Assembly: GCA_947625375.1 (NCBI GenBank)
Contig: CANQOC010000010.1
Span: 1 to 64,000 of the forward strand
DNA length: 64,000 nt
Direction: 5' to 3'
From: an uncultured Clostridia bacterium
GTDB taxonomy: Bacteria > Bacillota > Clostridia > Oscillospirales > Ruminococcaceae
Part shown: positions 24,176 to 33,947 of the stretch, in pieces
Numbering within the stretch: position 1 is the first letter of the stretch
How the letters are laid out: every line of letters starts with the position of its first letter
Notes under the pieces: generated by a model
Database searches by the model: none
What the model saw: the letters and a program-made list of their open reading frames with translations, nothing else
Told to the model about the DNA's origin: nothing
Made by a program: the position numbers and the translations under genes

Positions 24176-25678
24176 ATGATTACAGGTGAACTTAAAAACA
24201 AAATCGACGGGCTGTGGGACATCTTTGCCTCGGGAGGGCTCGTCAATCCGCTCGACGTCATCGAGCAGATAACTTATCTTATGTTCATTCATGACCTTGA
24301 CGACACCGACAACCTCCGCACAAAAGAGGCGGTGATGCTCGGGCTGTCGCACACAAGCATCTTCGCCGGCGAGGTTGAAGTCGCGGGACAGATGATTGAC
24401 GCGCAGCAGCTTAAATGGAGCGTCTTCCACGACTTCCCCGCCGCACAGATGTACGCAGTCGTGCAGGAAAAGGTCTTCCCGTTCATCAAAAACCTCCACG
24501 GCGACAAAAACAGCGCCTACTCGAAATATATGGGCGACGCGATATTCAAGATTCCGACGCCGCTTGTGCTGTCCAAAGTTGTGGACTCTTTGGACGGAAT
24601 CTATAAGCTGATGAGCGAGGCACAGGCCGCCGACGTCCGCGGAGATACCTATGAATACCTGCTGTCGAAAATATCCCAGTCGGGGCTTAACGGACAGTTC
24701 CGCACGCCGAGGCACATCATCAGAATGATGGTCGAGCTGATGGAGCCGAGGGCGGACGAGGTTATCTGTGACCCCGCCTGCGGGACCTCGGGCTTCTTGG
24801 TCGCGGCGGGCGAATATCTCAAAGAAAACCGCAAGGAAGAGGTCTTTTTCAACCGACAGAACAAGTCGCACTATATGAACGAAATGTTCCACGGCTACGA
24901 CATGGACCGCACTATGCTCCGCATCGGCGCGATGAACATGATGACCCACGGCATCGACAACCCGCACATCGAATACCGCGACAGCCTTTCGGACCGCAAC
25001 TCCGACCGCGGCGTCTACAGCCTTATTCTCGCAAATCCGCCGTTCAAGGGCAGCCTTGACGCCGAGACCGTCGCGGGGGACCTCCTTAAAGTCTGCAAGA
25101 CAAAAAAGACCGAGCTTTTGTTCCTCGCGCTGTTTATAAAGATGCTTCGGGTCGGCGGGCGGTGCGCCTGTATCGTTCCGGACGGCGTCCTCTTCGGCTC
25201 GTCGACCGCGCACAAGGCTATCCGCAAAGAGCTTATCGACCAAAACCGCCTCGAAGCCGTCATCTCGATGCCGTCGGGGGTATTCAAGCCCTATGCCGGG
25301 GTTTCGACCGGAATTCTTATCTTCACAAAGACCGGCTTCGGCGGGACCGACAGCGTTTGGTTCTATGACATGCGCGCCGACGGTTTCAGCCTTGACGACA
25401 AGCGCACGCCGGTCGCCGAGAACGACATTCCCGACATTATCCGAAGGTTCAAAAACCGCGGGAGCGACGAAGAAAAGGGCCGCGGGCGCACCGAAAAATC
25501 CTTCTTTGTCCCGCGGGACGAGATTAAGGCGAACGACTACGACCTCTCGGTGAACAAGTATAAGAAGACCGAATATGTCGCCGAGGAATACCCGCCGACC
25601 GACGAAATTTTGGCGGAGCTGCGCGGACTGTACAGCGCGCTCGGTGAGACCATCGAGGAGTTGGGAGGTTTACAGTGA
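24176..25678 (+). CDS. hsdM: Type I restriction-modification methyltransferase subunit
   Basis: A 500-residue N6-adenine DNA methyltransferase. Residues about 1-135 form the HsdM N-terminal helical domain. The SAM site is DPACGTSGF (D199 onward) and the catalytic motif is NPPF (N287). It forms an M2S methylase and, with HsdR, an R2M2S restriction complex. It is the first gene of the operon; its stop overlaps the hsdS start by four bases. Confidence 0.93.
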   Translation: MITGELKNKIDGLWDIFASGGLVNPLDVIEQITYLMFIHDLDDTDNLRTKEAVMLGLSHTSIFAGEVEVAGQMIDAQQLKWSVFHDFPAAQMYAVVQEKVFPFIKNLHGDKNSAYSKYMGDAIFKIPTPLVLSKVVDSLDGIYKLMSEAQAADVRGDTYEYLLSKISQSGLNGQFRTPRHIIRMMVELMEPRADEVICDPACGTSGFLVAAGEYLKENRKEEVFFNRQNKSHYMNEMFHGYDMDRTMLRIGAMNMMTHGIDNPHIEYRDSLSDRNSDRGVYSLILANPPFKGSLDAETVAGDLLKVCKTKKTELLFLALFIKMLRVGGRCACIVPDGVLFGSSTAHKAIRKELIDQNRLEAVISMPSGVFKPYAGVSTGILIFTKTGFGGTDSVWFYDMRADGFSLDDKRTPVAENDIPDIIRRFKNRGSDEEKGRGRTEKSFFVPRDEIKANDYDLSVNKYKKTEYVAEEYPPTDEILAELRGLYSALGETIEELGGLQ

Positions 25679-26772
25679 AGTTATCTGATATAATTGAAAA
25701 GCCCTGCTCCGGAGAATGGGGAACTGATGACGAAAGCGGCAAAGGTATACCCGTCCTTAGAACGACTAATTTTACAAACGAAGGAATAATCAACTATTCT
25801 AACGTGTGTACAAGAACTATTGACAAGACTAAAGCTGCCAAAAAATTTTTACGGCAAGGCGATATTATAATTGAAAAATCCGGTGGCAGCGATAAGCAGC
25901 CTGTAGGTCGCGTTGTTTATTTTGAAGGCGAAAACGATAAATACTTATACAACAACTTTACGGCGGCTTTACGCGTAAAAGATAGAAACAAGTGGGAGTG
26001 CAAATATGTTTTTTATGCGTTATTTTGCAGCCATCTTTGCGGAAAAACACGCATGTATCAAAACAAGACCACAGGGTTGCATAATCTTCAACTAACCGAT
26101 TATATAAATGATGTGATTATTCCCGATAACCCTCTTGCAATCCAGCGCGAAATAGCGTATAATTTAGACAAGGTCTCCGAGGCGATTGAGCAGTGCCGGA
26201 AAATTCTCGATAAGCTGGATTATCTGGTGAAGGCGAAGTTTGCGGAGATGTTTGAAGAAAATAAATATCCAGTGCTAAAATGGAATGATGTTTTTGAAAC
26301 GACAACCGGAAAACTTGATTCTAATGCTATGGACGAAAATGGATTGTATCCCTTTTTTACTTGCTCAAAAACGCCTTTAAGAATAAACAGTTATGCATTT
26401 GACCAAGAAGCTTTGCTGCTTGCTGGTAATAACGCAGTAGGCAAGTATGATGTTAAACATTACAGCGGTAAATTCAATGCTTATCAACGCACTTATGTGT
26501 TGACATTAAAAAATAACTGGTCATATGAATTGTTCAAATGCCAATTAGAAAATCAGCTTGACTATTTACAAAATCACTCACTTGGCGGATTGACAAAATA
26601 TTTAACACTTAAGATTTTGTCTGAACTTAAATTTACAATTCCCCCTCTCCCCCTGCAAGAGCAGTTTGCGGAGTATGTCCAAAAAACCGACCGCGCAAAG
26701 GCGGCCGTCAAAAAAACGCTTGAAAAGGCGCAGGTGCTTAAAGCCGCGCTTATGCAAAAATATTTCGGTTAG
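25675..26772 (+). CDS. hsdS: Type I restriction-modification specificity subunit
   Basis: A 365-residue protein that determines the bipartite recognition site. Two target-recognition domains (about residues 1-150 and 200-320) are each followed by a conserved helix. The first is PLAIQREIAYNLDKVSEAIE and ends near ...KAKFAEMFEE; the second is PLQEQFAEYVQKTDRAKAAV. The target-recognition parts are much more AT-rich than the helices and the neighbouring genes, the usual sign of domain exchange. No second hsdS or inverted-repeat partner is nearby, so phase variation by inversion is not evident. Confidence 0.9.
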   Translation: MKLSDIIEKPCSGEWGTDDESGKGIPVLRTTNFTNEGIINYSNVCTRTIDKTKAAKKFLRQGDIIIEKSGGSDKQPVGRVVYFEGENDKYLYNNFTAALRVKDRNKWECKYVFYALFCSHLCGKTRMYQNKTTGLHNLQLTDYINDVIIPDNPLAIQREIAYNLDKVSEAIEQCRKILDKLDYLVKAKFAEMFEENKYPVLKWNDVFETTTGKLDSNAMDENGLYPFFTCSKTPLRINSYAFDQEALLLAGNNAVGKYDVKHYSGKFNAYQRTYVLTLKNNWSYELFKCQLENQLDYLQNHSLGGLTKYLTLKILSELKFTIPPLPLQEQFAEYVQKTDRAKAAVKKTLEKAQVLKAALMQKYFG

Positions 26773-26782
26773 GAGTGATACC

Positions 26783-29700
26783 GTGTCCAACTTCGACTTT
26801 TTAAAAACCGACGAGGGTTTCGCGGGCTTTGCCGACATCGCGATATCCGCCGAAAACCTTCTTCACATCGACCCCGGGGCGAGCGTGATAAACTGCCGCC
26901 GTGCGATGGAATTTGCCCTGAAATGGGTCTATTCGGTCGACGAAGAGCTTAATCCGCCCTATCAGCAGACGCTTGTCTCGCTGATGAACACCGCCGACTT
27001 CAAAAAGCTCGCCGGCGAAGATATCCATAAGCGCATGGACTATATCCGAAAGCTCGGGAACGCCGTCGCGCATGAGGGAAAAAAGGTCACCGGCGAACAG
27101 GCCGAGCTTTGTATCGAAAATCTCTTCTATTTCCTCGATTTTGTGGCATATTGCTATGGCTATGACTATACCGAGCCGAAGTTTGACCGCGAACTTTTAA
27201 ATCTCACTCCGCAGGAGGCGCTGTCATATGCCGACGGTCCGGACATCGACCTCGACAGGCTCATCGAAGAAAACAAGGCGCTCAAGGCCGAGCTTACGGC
27301 TCACCGCGCCGAAAAGCAGAAGACATATGTCGCGAAGCCCTTGGAGCTTTCGGAGTATCAGACGCGCAAGCTTTATATCGACGCAATGCTGTCCGACGCC
27401 GGCTGGGTCGAGGGCAGGAACTGGGTCAACGAAGTCGAGCTTCCGGGTATGCCGAATAAGTCGGGCGTGGGATATGCGGACTATGTCCTCTACGGCGACG
27501 ACGGGCGTCCGCTGGCGGTCGTCGAGGCAAAAAGGACCTGTGTCGACGTCTCGAAGGGAAGATATCAGGCAAAGCTCTATGCCGACATCATCGAGAAGCA
27601 AACCGGAAGGCGTCCGGTCGTATTCCTGACCAACGGCTTCGAGACGCGCATCGACGACGGACAGTATCCCGAGAGAAAGGTCGCGGCGATATACTCGAAG
27701 CGCGACCTCGAAAAGCTGTTTAATCTTCGGAACATGCGGACGAGCCTTGAAAACGTCTTTGTCAACACCGACATCGCGGGGAGATATTATCAGGACGGCG
27801 CGATAAGGGCGGTCTGTGAGGCATTCGGAAAGAAGAACCGCCGGAAGGCCCTTTTGGTGATGGCGACCGGCGCGGGAAAGACGAGAACGGTCATCGCGCT
27901 CTGCGACGTTTTGCTCCAACACGGCTGGGTGAAGAATATTCTTTTCCTCGCCGACCGCAATTCGCTCGTCATTCAGGCAAAAAAGAACTTCGTCAATCTC
28001 CTGCCCGACCTTTCTACGGCCAATCTCTGCGAGACGAGGCCGGACTATACGGCGCACTGTATTTTCTCGACATATCAGACGATGTATAACGTCATCGACG
28101 CCGCGAGCGACAGCGAGGGAAAAATCTTCACAAGCGGTCACTTCGACCTTGTCATCTGCGACGAAGCCCACCGTTCGATTTACAACAAATACAAGGATAT
28201 TTTCGACTATTTCGACGCCCCGCTTGTCGGTCTGACCGCGACCCCGAAGGACGAAATCGACAAGAATACATATGAAATATTCGACCTCGAAAGCGGCGTC
28301 CCGACCTATGGCTATGAGCTTGCGCAGGCGGTAAAGGACGGTTTTCTTGTAGACTTTGTTTCGGTCGAGACAAAGCTGAAATTCATCGAAGAGGGAATAA
28401 CCTATAACGAACTCTCGGACAAGGACAAAGAGATTTATGAAAACACCTTCAAGGACGAGAACGGAAACTATCCCGAGACGATAAGCTCGTCCGCCCTCAA
28501 CGAGTGGATATTCAACGAAGACACCATAAAGCGCGTGCTCAATACGCTTATGACCGACGGGCTTAAAGTCGACTATGGAAACAAGCTCGGGAAGACGATT
28601 ATCTTCGCGAAGAATCACAATCATGCCGAGAGAATCCGAGACATCTTCAATAAAGAATATCCGCATCTCCCCGGCTTCGCACAGGTGATTGACAACCAAA
28701 TCGAATACGCGCAGGCGGCGATTGACGACTTCTCCGACCCGAAAAAGCTCCCGCAGATTGCGATTTCGGTCGACATGCTCGACACCGGAATCGACGTCCC
28801 CGAGGTGCTGAATCTTGTGTTCTTCAAGAGGGTGATGAGCAAGGCGAAATTCTGGCAGATGATAGGGCGCGGCACAAGGCTTTGCCCGCACCTCATCGAC
28901 GGCAGGGACAAGGATAAATTCTATATCTTCGACTTCTGCGGAAACTTCGAGTTCTTCCGCATGCACGGCGGCAAGCCGGTTATCGGCACAATCTCGCTTC
29001 AGGGCGCTGTTTTTAACCTTAAATTTCAGATAGTCTATAAGCTTCAGAACATGGCATACCGCACCGACGAGCTTCAGGAGTTCAGGAAAAGGCTTGTCGG
29101 CGAGCTTTCGGACGCGGTCAAAAAGCTGAATAAAGAAAGCTTTGCCGTAAAGCAGCATCTTAAATATGTCGAGATGTATTCCGACCCCGAAAACTATAAG
29201 ATTCTGACCTATGGCGATACGCTTATCGTATCGGGCGAGCTTGCGCCGCTTATAATTCCGGATTTCGACGACCCGAAGGCGGTCCGCTTCGATGCGCTGA
29301 TGTACGGCATCGAGCTTGCATATCTCGCCGGAAAGAAATTCAGCAGGTATAAGAGCGAGCTCATCAAAAAGGTCGCGGCAGTCGCCAAAGTTTCTGCGAA
29401 CAATCCCGAAATCACCGCTCAGGCAGAGCTTATCGATAAAATTCTTCACACAAACTACGTTGACACCGCCGATATCGGCGGCTTTGAATATATCCGCGAA
29501 AATATCAGGAACCTGATGAAATATATCCCGGTCGAGCACATTATTTTTGACATAAATATCGAGGACAATATTCTCTCGGTCGACCGGAACGACGCCGAGC
29601 TTGAAAACGACGACCTTAAGAATTATAAGGCGAAGGTCGAGTTTTATATCCGTCAGCACACCGACAGCGAAGTGATTCTCAAACTCAAGGGCAACGTCCC

Positions 29701-30076
29701 GCTGTCCGACAGCGACATAAAAGAGCTTGAGCACATTCTTTGGGACGAGCTCGGCACCAAGAGCGAATATGAGTCGGAATACGGAAAAAAGCCGCTCGGC
29801 GAATTCGTCCGCGAGATTGTCGGCCTCGACATGGTGGCGGCAAAGAGGGCATTTTCAAGGTATCTGAACGACGTCTCTCTCGACAGCAGGCAGATTTATT
29901 TTGTCAACCAGATTGTGGAGTATATCGCGCAAAACGGCGTGATGAAAGACATGTCCGTCCTTCAGGAGCCGCCTTTCACCGACCGCGGCAGCGTCGTCGA
30001 AGTCTTCACCGACATCACGGTGTGGAATAACATCCGAAGCATCATCGACGGCATAAACGCAAATGCGGCGGCGTGA
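26783..30076 (+). CDS. hsdR: Type I restriction endonuclease subunit (EcoEI-like)
   Basis: A 1097-residue DNA translocase-nuclease. An N-terminal DUF4145-type helical region (about residues 1-140) and coiled coil precede the HSDR nuclease domain, with the VVEAKRT lysine motif and an upstream acidic residue in YADYVLYGDDG. Helicase motifs follow: GAGKT with K366, DEAH at D460, TATP, and the C-terminal motif VI region (QMIGRGTRLCP). The end matches EcoEI_R_C. The start is GTG at 26783, supported by AGGAGTG. It lies 10 bp after hsdS. Confidence 0.92.
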   Translation: MSNFDFLKTDEGFAGFADIAISAENLLHIDPGASVINCRRAMEFALKWVYSVDEELNPPYQQTLVSLMNTADFKKLAGEDIHKRMDYIRKLGNAVAHEGKKVTGEQAELCIENLFYFLDFVAYCYGYDYTEPKFDRELLNLTPQEALSYADGPDIDLDRLIEENKALKAELTAHRAEKQKTYVAKPLELSEYQTRKLYIDAMLSDAGWVEGRNWVNEVELPGMPNKSGVGYADYVLYGDDGRPLAVVEAKRTCVDVSKGRYQAKLYADIIEKQTGRRPVVFLTNGFETRIDDGQYPERKVAAIYSKRDLEKLFNLRNMRTSLENVFVNTDIAGRYYQDGAIRAVCEAFGKKNRRKALLVMATGAGKTRTVIALCDVLLQHGWVKNILFLADRNSLVIQAKKNFVNLLPDLSTANLCETRPDYTAHCIFSTYQTMYNVIDAASDSEGKIFTSGHFDLVICDEAHRSIYNKYKDIFDYFDAPLVGLTATPKDEIDKNTYEIFDLESGVPTYGYELAQAVKDGFLVDFVSVETKLKFIEEGITYNELSDKDKEIYENTFKDENGNYPETISSSALNEWIFNEDTIKRVLNTLMTDGLKVDYGNKLGKTIIFAKNHNHAERIRDIFNKEYPHLPGFAQVIDNQIEYAQAAIDDFSDPKKLPQIAISVDMLDTGIDVPEVLNLVFFKRVMSKAKFWQMIGRGTRLCPHLIDGRDKDKFYIFDFCGNFEFFRMHGGKPVIGTISLQGAVFNLKFQIVYKLQNMAYRTDELQEFRKRLVGELSDAVKKLNKESFAVKQHLKYVEMYSDPENYKILTYGDTLIVSGELAPLIIPDFDDPKAVRFDALMYGIELAYLAGKKFSRYKSELIKKVAAVAKVSANNPEITAQAELIDKILHTNYVDTADIGGFEYIRENIRNLMKYIPVEHIIFDINIEDNILSVDRNDAELENDDLKNYKAKVEFYIRQHTDSEVILKLKGNVPLSDSDIKELEHILWDELGTKSEYESEYGKKPLGEFVREIVGLDMVAAKRAFSRYLNDVSLDSRQIYFVNQIVEYIAQNGVMKDMSVLQEPPFTDRGSVVEVFTDITVWNNIRSIIDGINANAAA

Positions 30077-30173
30077 GGGGAAGATTGGGGGTGGGTGACG
30101 GCAATATGGGCAGGTGCTCGTCTTTTTATTGCTTGCTCATCATCGCAAACCGCTCATTGCTGAAGCTTCACGA

Positions 30174-30199
30174 GCCCCGCGTCTGTCGCGGGGTTTTAG
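30174..30199 (+). terminator. Terminator after the hsd operon
   Basis: CCCCGC-GTCTGTC-GCGGGG followed by TTTTAGT. The rest of 30077-30338 shows no gene. Confidence 0.75.
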
Positions 30200-30338
30200 T
30201 ATACAACAAAAAGTTGCACGCGGACGTACAACTTTCGGAAATTATTTCTATTTTTGCAGCGCTGAGTACAAAAGTACGGACATTTGAAGATAGGCATGCT
30301 TATATGTGCCGAGGTCAAATCATACAGAACCGGCTCTG

Positions 30339-31772
30339 TCAAAATGCTCTCCGACTTTTAGCAACCTGCACGCGTTCCCTTCTCCCCTCCCCGAGTTCCT
30401 TATACGTCCTCGCAATCACCGCGGCGGAGAGCAGGGCGGTCAGGGCGTCGGAGAGGGGCATCGACCAGAGGACGCCGTCGAGGCCGAGGAAGCGGGGCAG
30501 AAGCAGGGCGAAGCCGACGCCGAAGACGATTTCACGGACCATCGAGAGCATTGTCGACGAGGCGGCCTTGCCCATCGCTTGAAGGAAGATGAACGCCGCT
30601 TTGTTCACACAGGCGAAGACGACCGTGCAGAGGTAAATTCTGAACGCGCGGAGCGCAAATTCGGTATAGTAGGCGCTCTCACTGCGCGCGCCGAAGACGG
30701 CGATGAGCCGGTCGGGGAAGATTTCGACCGCCGCAAGGGCAACGAGCCCGACGCACGCCTCGGCTATCAGAAGCCGCGTAAACAGGCTCCTGACGCGCTC
30801 TTTTTTGCCCGCGCCGATGTTGTAGCCGACAATCGGGATACACCCCGCCGCCATGCCGACGACGACCGAAATCACAATCTGGAAGAATTTCATCACGATT
30901 CCGACGACCGCCATCGGGATTTGCGCGTACTCCTCGGCCAAAAAAATCGGGTCGAGCGCGCCGTATTTGCGAATCATGTTGTTGATTGCCGCCATCGCCG
31001 CGACAAGCGAAATCTGCGACAAAAAGCTGCATATCCCGAGGGTCAGCGTCTTTCCGAGAACGCGTGCGCGCGGCACGAAATCGTCCCGCTTAAGGCCGAC
31101 AGTCTTTGTGTGACAGAGGTACCAAGCGGCAAGAATCGCGGTGACAATCTGGCCGATGACGGTTGCCGCGGCGGCGCCGGTCATTCCCCACCGGAAGCCG
31201 AAGATAAACAGCGGGTCGAGGACGGTGTTGGTGACTGCGCCGGCGACGGTCGAAATCATCGCGAAGCGGGGCGAGCCGTCGGCGCGGATTACGGGGTTCA
31301 TCGCCTGCCCGAACATATAAAACGGTATTCCGAGGGTTATCCAGAAGAAATATTCCTTGGAATAGCTGAACGTCTCGGCATTGACGGTCCCGCCGAAAAG
31401 GGTGATGATTCCGTCGCTGAAAATAAGGTATATCGCGGTCAGGGCGACCGACGCGGCAAGTGTGACCGTGACCGAGCCTCCGACGCTCCTGCTCGCGTTT
31501 TCGGGTTCATTTCTGCCGAGACTGAGGCTTACGAACGCGCAGCAGCCGTCGCCAATCATGACCGCGACAGCGAGGGCGATTACGGTCAGCGGGAAGACGA
31601 CTGTGTTCGCGGCGTTGCCGAACGAGCCGAGATAGCTTGCGTTTGCGATAAAAATCTGGTCGACAATGTTATATAGCGCGCCGACGAGAAGGGAGACGAT
31701 GCAGGGCAGGGCGTATTTTGCCATAAGCTTTCCGACGCTCTCCTGCCCGAGATACTGCTGATTTTCTTCCAT
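30339..31772 (-). CDS. MATE-family multidrug/cation antiporter
   Basis: A 477-residue exporter with about twelve transmembrane helices in two halves. N-terminal features typical of the NorM/DinF branch are PCIVSLLVGALYNIVDQIFI and, later, GDGCCAFVSLSLGRN. A second-half repeat has FSMISTV-like and PLFIFGFRWGMTGAA segments. It would export drugs or other cations with sodium or proton import. ATG at 31772 follows GGAGGTAATTTT. The mRNA leader contains a strong terminator hairpin between promoter and ribosome site. Confidence 0.9.
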   Translation of the reverse strand: MEENQQYLGQESVGKLMAKYALPCIVSLLVGALYNIVDQIFIANASYLGSFGNAANTVVFPLTVIALAVAVMIGDGCCAFVSLSLGRNEPENASRSVGGSVTVTLAASVALTAIYLIFSDGIITLFGGTVNAETFSYSKEYFFWITLGIPFYMFGQAMNPVIRADGSPRFAMISTVAGAVTNTVLDPLFIFGFRWGMTGAAAATVIGQIVTAILAAWYLCHTKTVGLKRDDFVPRARVLGKTLTLGICSFLSQISLVAAMAAINNMIRKYGALDPIFLAEEYAQIPMAVVGIVMKFFQIVISVVVGMAAGCIPIVGYNIGAGKKERVRSLFTRLLIAEACVGLVALAAVEIFPDRLIAVFGARSESAYYTEFALRAFRIYLCTVVFACVNKAAFIFLQAMGKAASSTMLSMVREIVFGVGFALLLPRFLGLDGVLWSMPLSDALTALLSAAVIARTYKELGEGRRERVQVAKSRRAF

Positions 31773-31783
31773 AAAATTACCTC

Positions 31784-31828
31784 CGAAAAAAATTAAAGGT
31801 GTAAATCCGCAGCCGGACTTACACCTTT
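31784..31828 (-). terminator. Promoter-proximal terminator in the MATE leader
   Basis: Two 15-base arms (31814-31828 and 31795-31809) pair perfectly apart from one wobble, with a GCTG loop, and are followed by TTAATTTTTTT. It stands only about 15 bases after the predicted transcription start and before the ribosome site, so it would block expression unless relieved. Confidence 0.75.
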
Positions 31829-31848
31829 TCAGGAAACTCACTGTCGCT

Positions 31849-31877
31849 ATTATACCGCGTTTTCGCGGAAATTTCAA
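31849..31877 (-). promoter_or_regulatory. Promoter of the MATE gene
   Basis: On the minus strand TTGAAA, 17 bp, TATAAT. Confidence 0.75.
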
Positions 31878-31909
31878 AGGGAAAAATGACGGAATTTTTT
31901 CAACATGAG

Positions 31910-32251
31910 GGGAGGTAAATTGGACGGGAGTTGGAGATTAGAGGATAGAGGGTGGAGGTTAGATGTATGAGTGGGAAAGGCACTTGCGAGTGGCACGATA
32001 AGCTTGCAGAGGGGCCAAACCTTTTAAGCAAGGTGTGATGACACGTAATTTTCCCCCACCGTCAGGCGGCACACTAAGTTTTAGCTATGCAGACCCCCTC
32101 CCGTGTGGGAGGGGGAAGGGGGAGGGAGTCTGAAAATAGTATGAGCGAAGCGAATACCTTTTTATCACCGGTATGTCACCTCTGAAATCCGACTGTGACG
32201 CTCAAAATTCTCCTTCCGAGCCTCTATCCTCTCCCCTCCGCCATCTATCCT
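31910..32251. repeat. Intergenic repeat block
   Basis: The stretch has no gene. It contains heptamer-type GATAGAGG repeats (31935-31965), a CCCTCCC/GGGAGGG inverted repeat (32097-32113) next to GAGCGAAGCGAAT, and more TCTATCCTCT repeats (32220-32270). The same three components recur at 43.5-44.3, 46.8 and 49-50 kb. Confidence 0.65.
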
Positions 32252-33772
32252 CTAATTCCTATCCTCCGCCCTGTCATACGCATAACCCCTGTCCGGAGTC
32301 AGGGCGGCGGGAGTCAGCTCGAAGTACCGGACGCCGAACTCGGGGACGTCAAACGTCAGCTCCGCGCTTCCGTCGGCGTCGATGCGGCGGGTGGCGACTG
32401 CGGGGTATGACGCGGCGCGGATAATCTCGCGCTGACGGGGCGAAAGACTCCGCGGCTCGCCGAGGTCGTGCCAGACCTTAAGCGGGTTACATGTCTCTTC
32501 GTCGACCGACGCGGTCATAAGACAGAGCGGTCCCGAGGAAGGGATATCGAGCGTCACCGAAAGGCCGCGCCCCTCGCGCTTTCGGTTCGAGTTCCAGACG
32601 GCGCCCTTATAGACGTCCCCTTCCTTTACGACGACGGCCTCGTCGGTCCTCAAAAGGCACTCCCCGCCCTTGAGCTGCTTGAAGAACGCGAAGCTCCAGA
32701 ACGTCGGCTTCGGTATGCACCCGTTCGCGACGAGTCCGAAGCCGCCGTGGAACGGCGCAAACGGCACCCCGTTCTCCTCGAAGATGTCGCCGAAGGTCCA
32801 GTATGAATAGCTTTCGGCATAGTCGCCGAGCCGCGAAAGCTGGTGGCACAAAAACGCGGCGTTGCGGTTTGTGTCGTGAATCGGGTTGTCGGGACTGTAA
32901 GAGGTGTTGAATTCGGTGATATGCACCGGCAGACCGCGGTAAACCGGCGTGCCGTCGATAATCCGGCGGGTGCTCTGAAGGTTGTCGAACCCCTCCTGCG
33001 GGTCCATCAGCTCCTGATAGACATAGTGCCCGTCGCGGTCGGGCTGTTCGGTCGTATAGTGATGGCGGGTGACGAAGTCGAGGGCGATGCCCTTTTTTTC
33101 GCAGTGCTCGATGAATTTTGATATCCAAAGCTCATCGCTCCCGCCGCAGACCGCCGGTCCGCCGACCTTAAAGCGTTCGTCGACCTCCTTGACCGCGGAA
33201 AACGTCTCGTCGAAGAGGCGGAAATACTCCTGCATGTCGGCGTTTTCCCAGAATCCGGGAAGATTCGGCTCGTTCCAGACCTCAATCGGATATGTCACCG
33301 CCTCGTCGGCTCCGTAGCGCTCAATCAGGTGCGAAAGAGTCGCCTTTACAAGCCTGCGCCAAGCCTCATAGTCCTTCGGCGGCGACGTGTGACCGCCCCA
33401 GACGAAGACCCTGTTTTCGCCCGAAGCAAGCTCCTTCGGCATAAATCCGAGCTCCAAAAACGGCTTTAAGCCGAGCTCGCGGTAGGAGTCCATCACAAAA
33501 TCGAGATATGTGAAATTATACTCGATGTGGACGGGACTCGACGAATCCCAAGGGTTGTCACGCCGAGCCTGATAGATTGCCATGTCGTCGTGGAAAAGTC
33601 CGTGCCCGCGGATATGCCTGAAGCCGATGTACTTCTGGACGAGCTTCAGCTGTTCAAAGTATTCCCGCTGGAGCGCAAGACCCATTCTCCCCGTGCCGAC
33701 GCAGAAATCGACGGCGTTGTTGAATTCGACCGGTCTCGCCGGGTCGACGCTGTATCTCTTTTCAATTTTCAT
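32252..33772 (-). CDS. GH39 beta-xylosidase-like glycoside hydrolase
   Basis: A 506-residue (beta/alpha)8-barrel glycosidase with a C-terminal beta domain. GH39 landmarks are visible: FRHIRGHGLFHDDM near the N-terminus, acid/base E168 in EVWNEPNLPGFW, and nucleophile E287 in VHITEFNTSY. It has no signal peptide, so it acts on imported xylo-oligosaccharides or related sugars. The ATG at 33772 is chosen for GAGGTGAGCGAA upstream. It diverges from the secreted GH5 gene, so extracellular and intracellular steps lie side by side. Confidence 0.9.
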   Translation of the reverse strand: MKIEKRYSVDPARPVEFNNAVDFCVGTGRMGLALQREYFEQLKLVQKYIGFRHIRGHGLFHDDMAIYQARRDNPWDSSSPVHIEYNFTYLDFVMDSYRELGLKPFLELGFMPKELASGENRVFVWGGHTSPPKDYEAWRRLVKATLSHLIERYGADEAVTYPIEVWNEPNLPGFWENADMQEYFRLFDETFSAVKEVDERFKVGGPAVCGGSDELWISKFIEHCEKKGIALDFVTRHHYTTEQPDRDGHYVYQELMDPQEGFDNLQSTRRIIDGTPVYRGLPVHITEFNTSYSPDNPIHDTNRNAAFLCHQLSRLGDYAESYSYWTFGDIFEENGVPFAPFHGGFGLVANGCIPKPTFWSFAFFKQLKGGECLLRTDEAVVVKEGDVYKGAVWNSNRKREGRGLSVTLDIPSSGPLCLMTASVDEETCNPLKVWHDLGEPRSLSPRQREIIRAASYPAVATRRIDADGSAELTFDVPEFGVRYFELTPAALTPDRGYAYDRAEDRN

Positions 33773-33797
33773 TTCGCTCACCTCGCGTTTTTCTTTG

Positions 33798-33826
33798 ATT
33801 TTACAATAAATTCGGTGAGTTGTCAA
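33798..33826 (-). promoter_or_regulatory. Promoter of the GH39 gene
   Basis: On the minus strand TTGACA, 17 bp, TAAAAT. Confidence 0.78.
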
Positions 33827-33831
33827 TCGGA

Positions 33832-33870
33832 GTCTTCTATCTTCTATCCTCTAATCATCTATCTTCTGAT
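33832..33870. repeat. Heptamer repeat tract
   Basis: Successive TCTATCT, TCTATCC, TCTAATC, TCTATCT-like units separate the two divergent promoters. It belongs to the dispersed 7-bp repeat family seen elsewhere in the window. Confidence 0.6.
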
Positions 33871-33898
33871 TGACTTATCATTTAAAAAGTAGTACACT
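33870..33898 (+). promoter_or_regulatory. Promoter of the GH5 gene
   Basis: TTGACT, 17 bp, TACACT, about 50 bp before the start. Confidence 0.65.
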
Positions 33899-33947
33899 GT
33901 ATATACACCCTTATTTTTTAATCCGTTATCTAACTAAGGAGGTTACT

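Noticed and set aside
24004-24189. 61-residue plus-strand frame before hsdM
   Set aside because: It spans the hsd promoter and overlaps the hsdM start; no ribosome site or family resemblance.
27224-29734. 836-residue open frame on the strand opposite hsdR
   Set aside because: It mirrors the GC-rich third-codon pattern of hsdR, has no ribosome site and resembles no protein family. HsdR on the plus strand has complete helicase and nuclease motifs.
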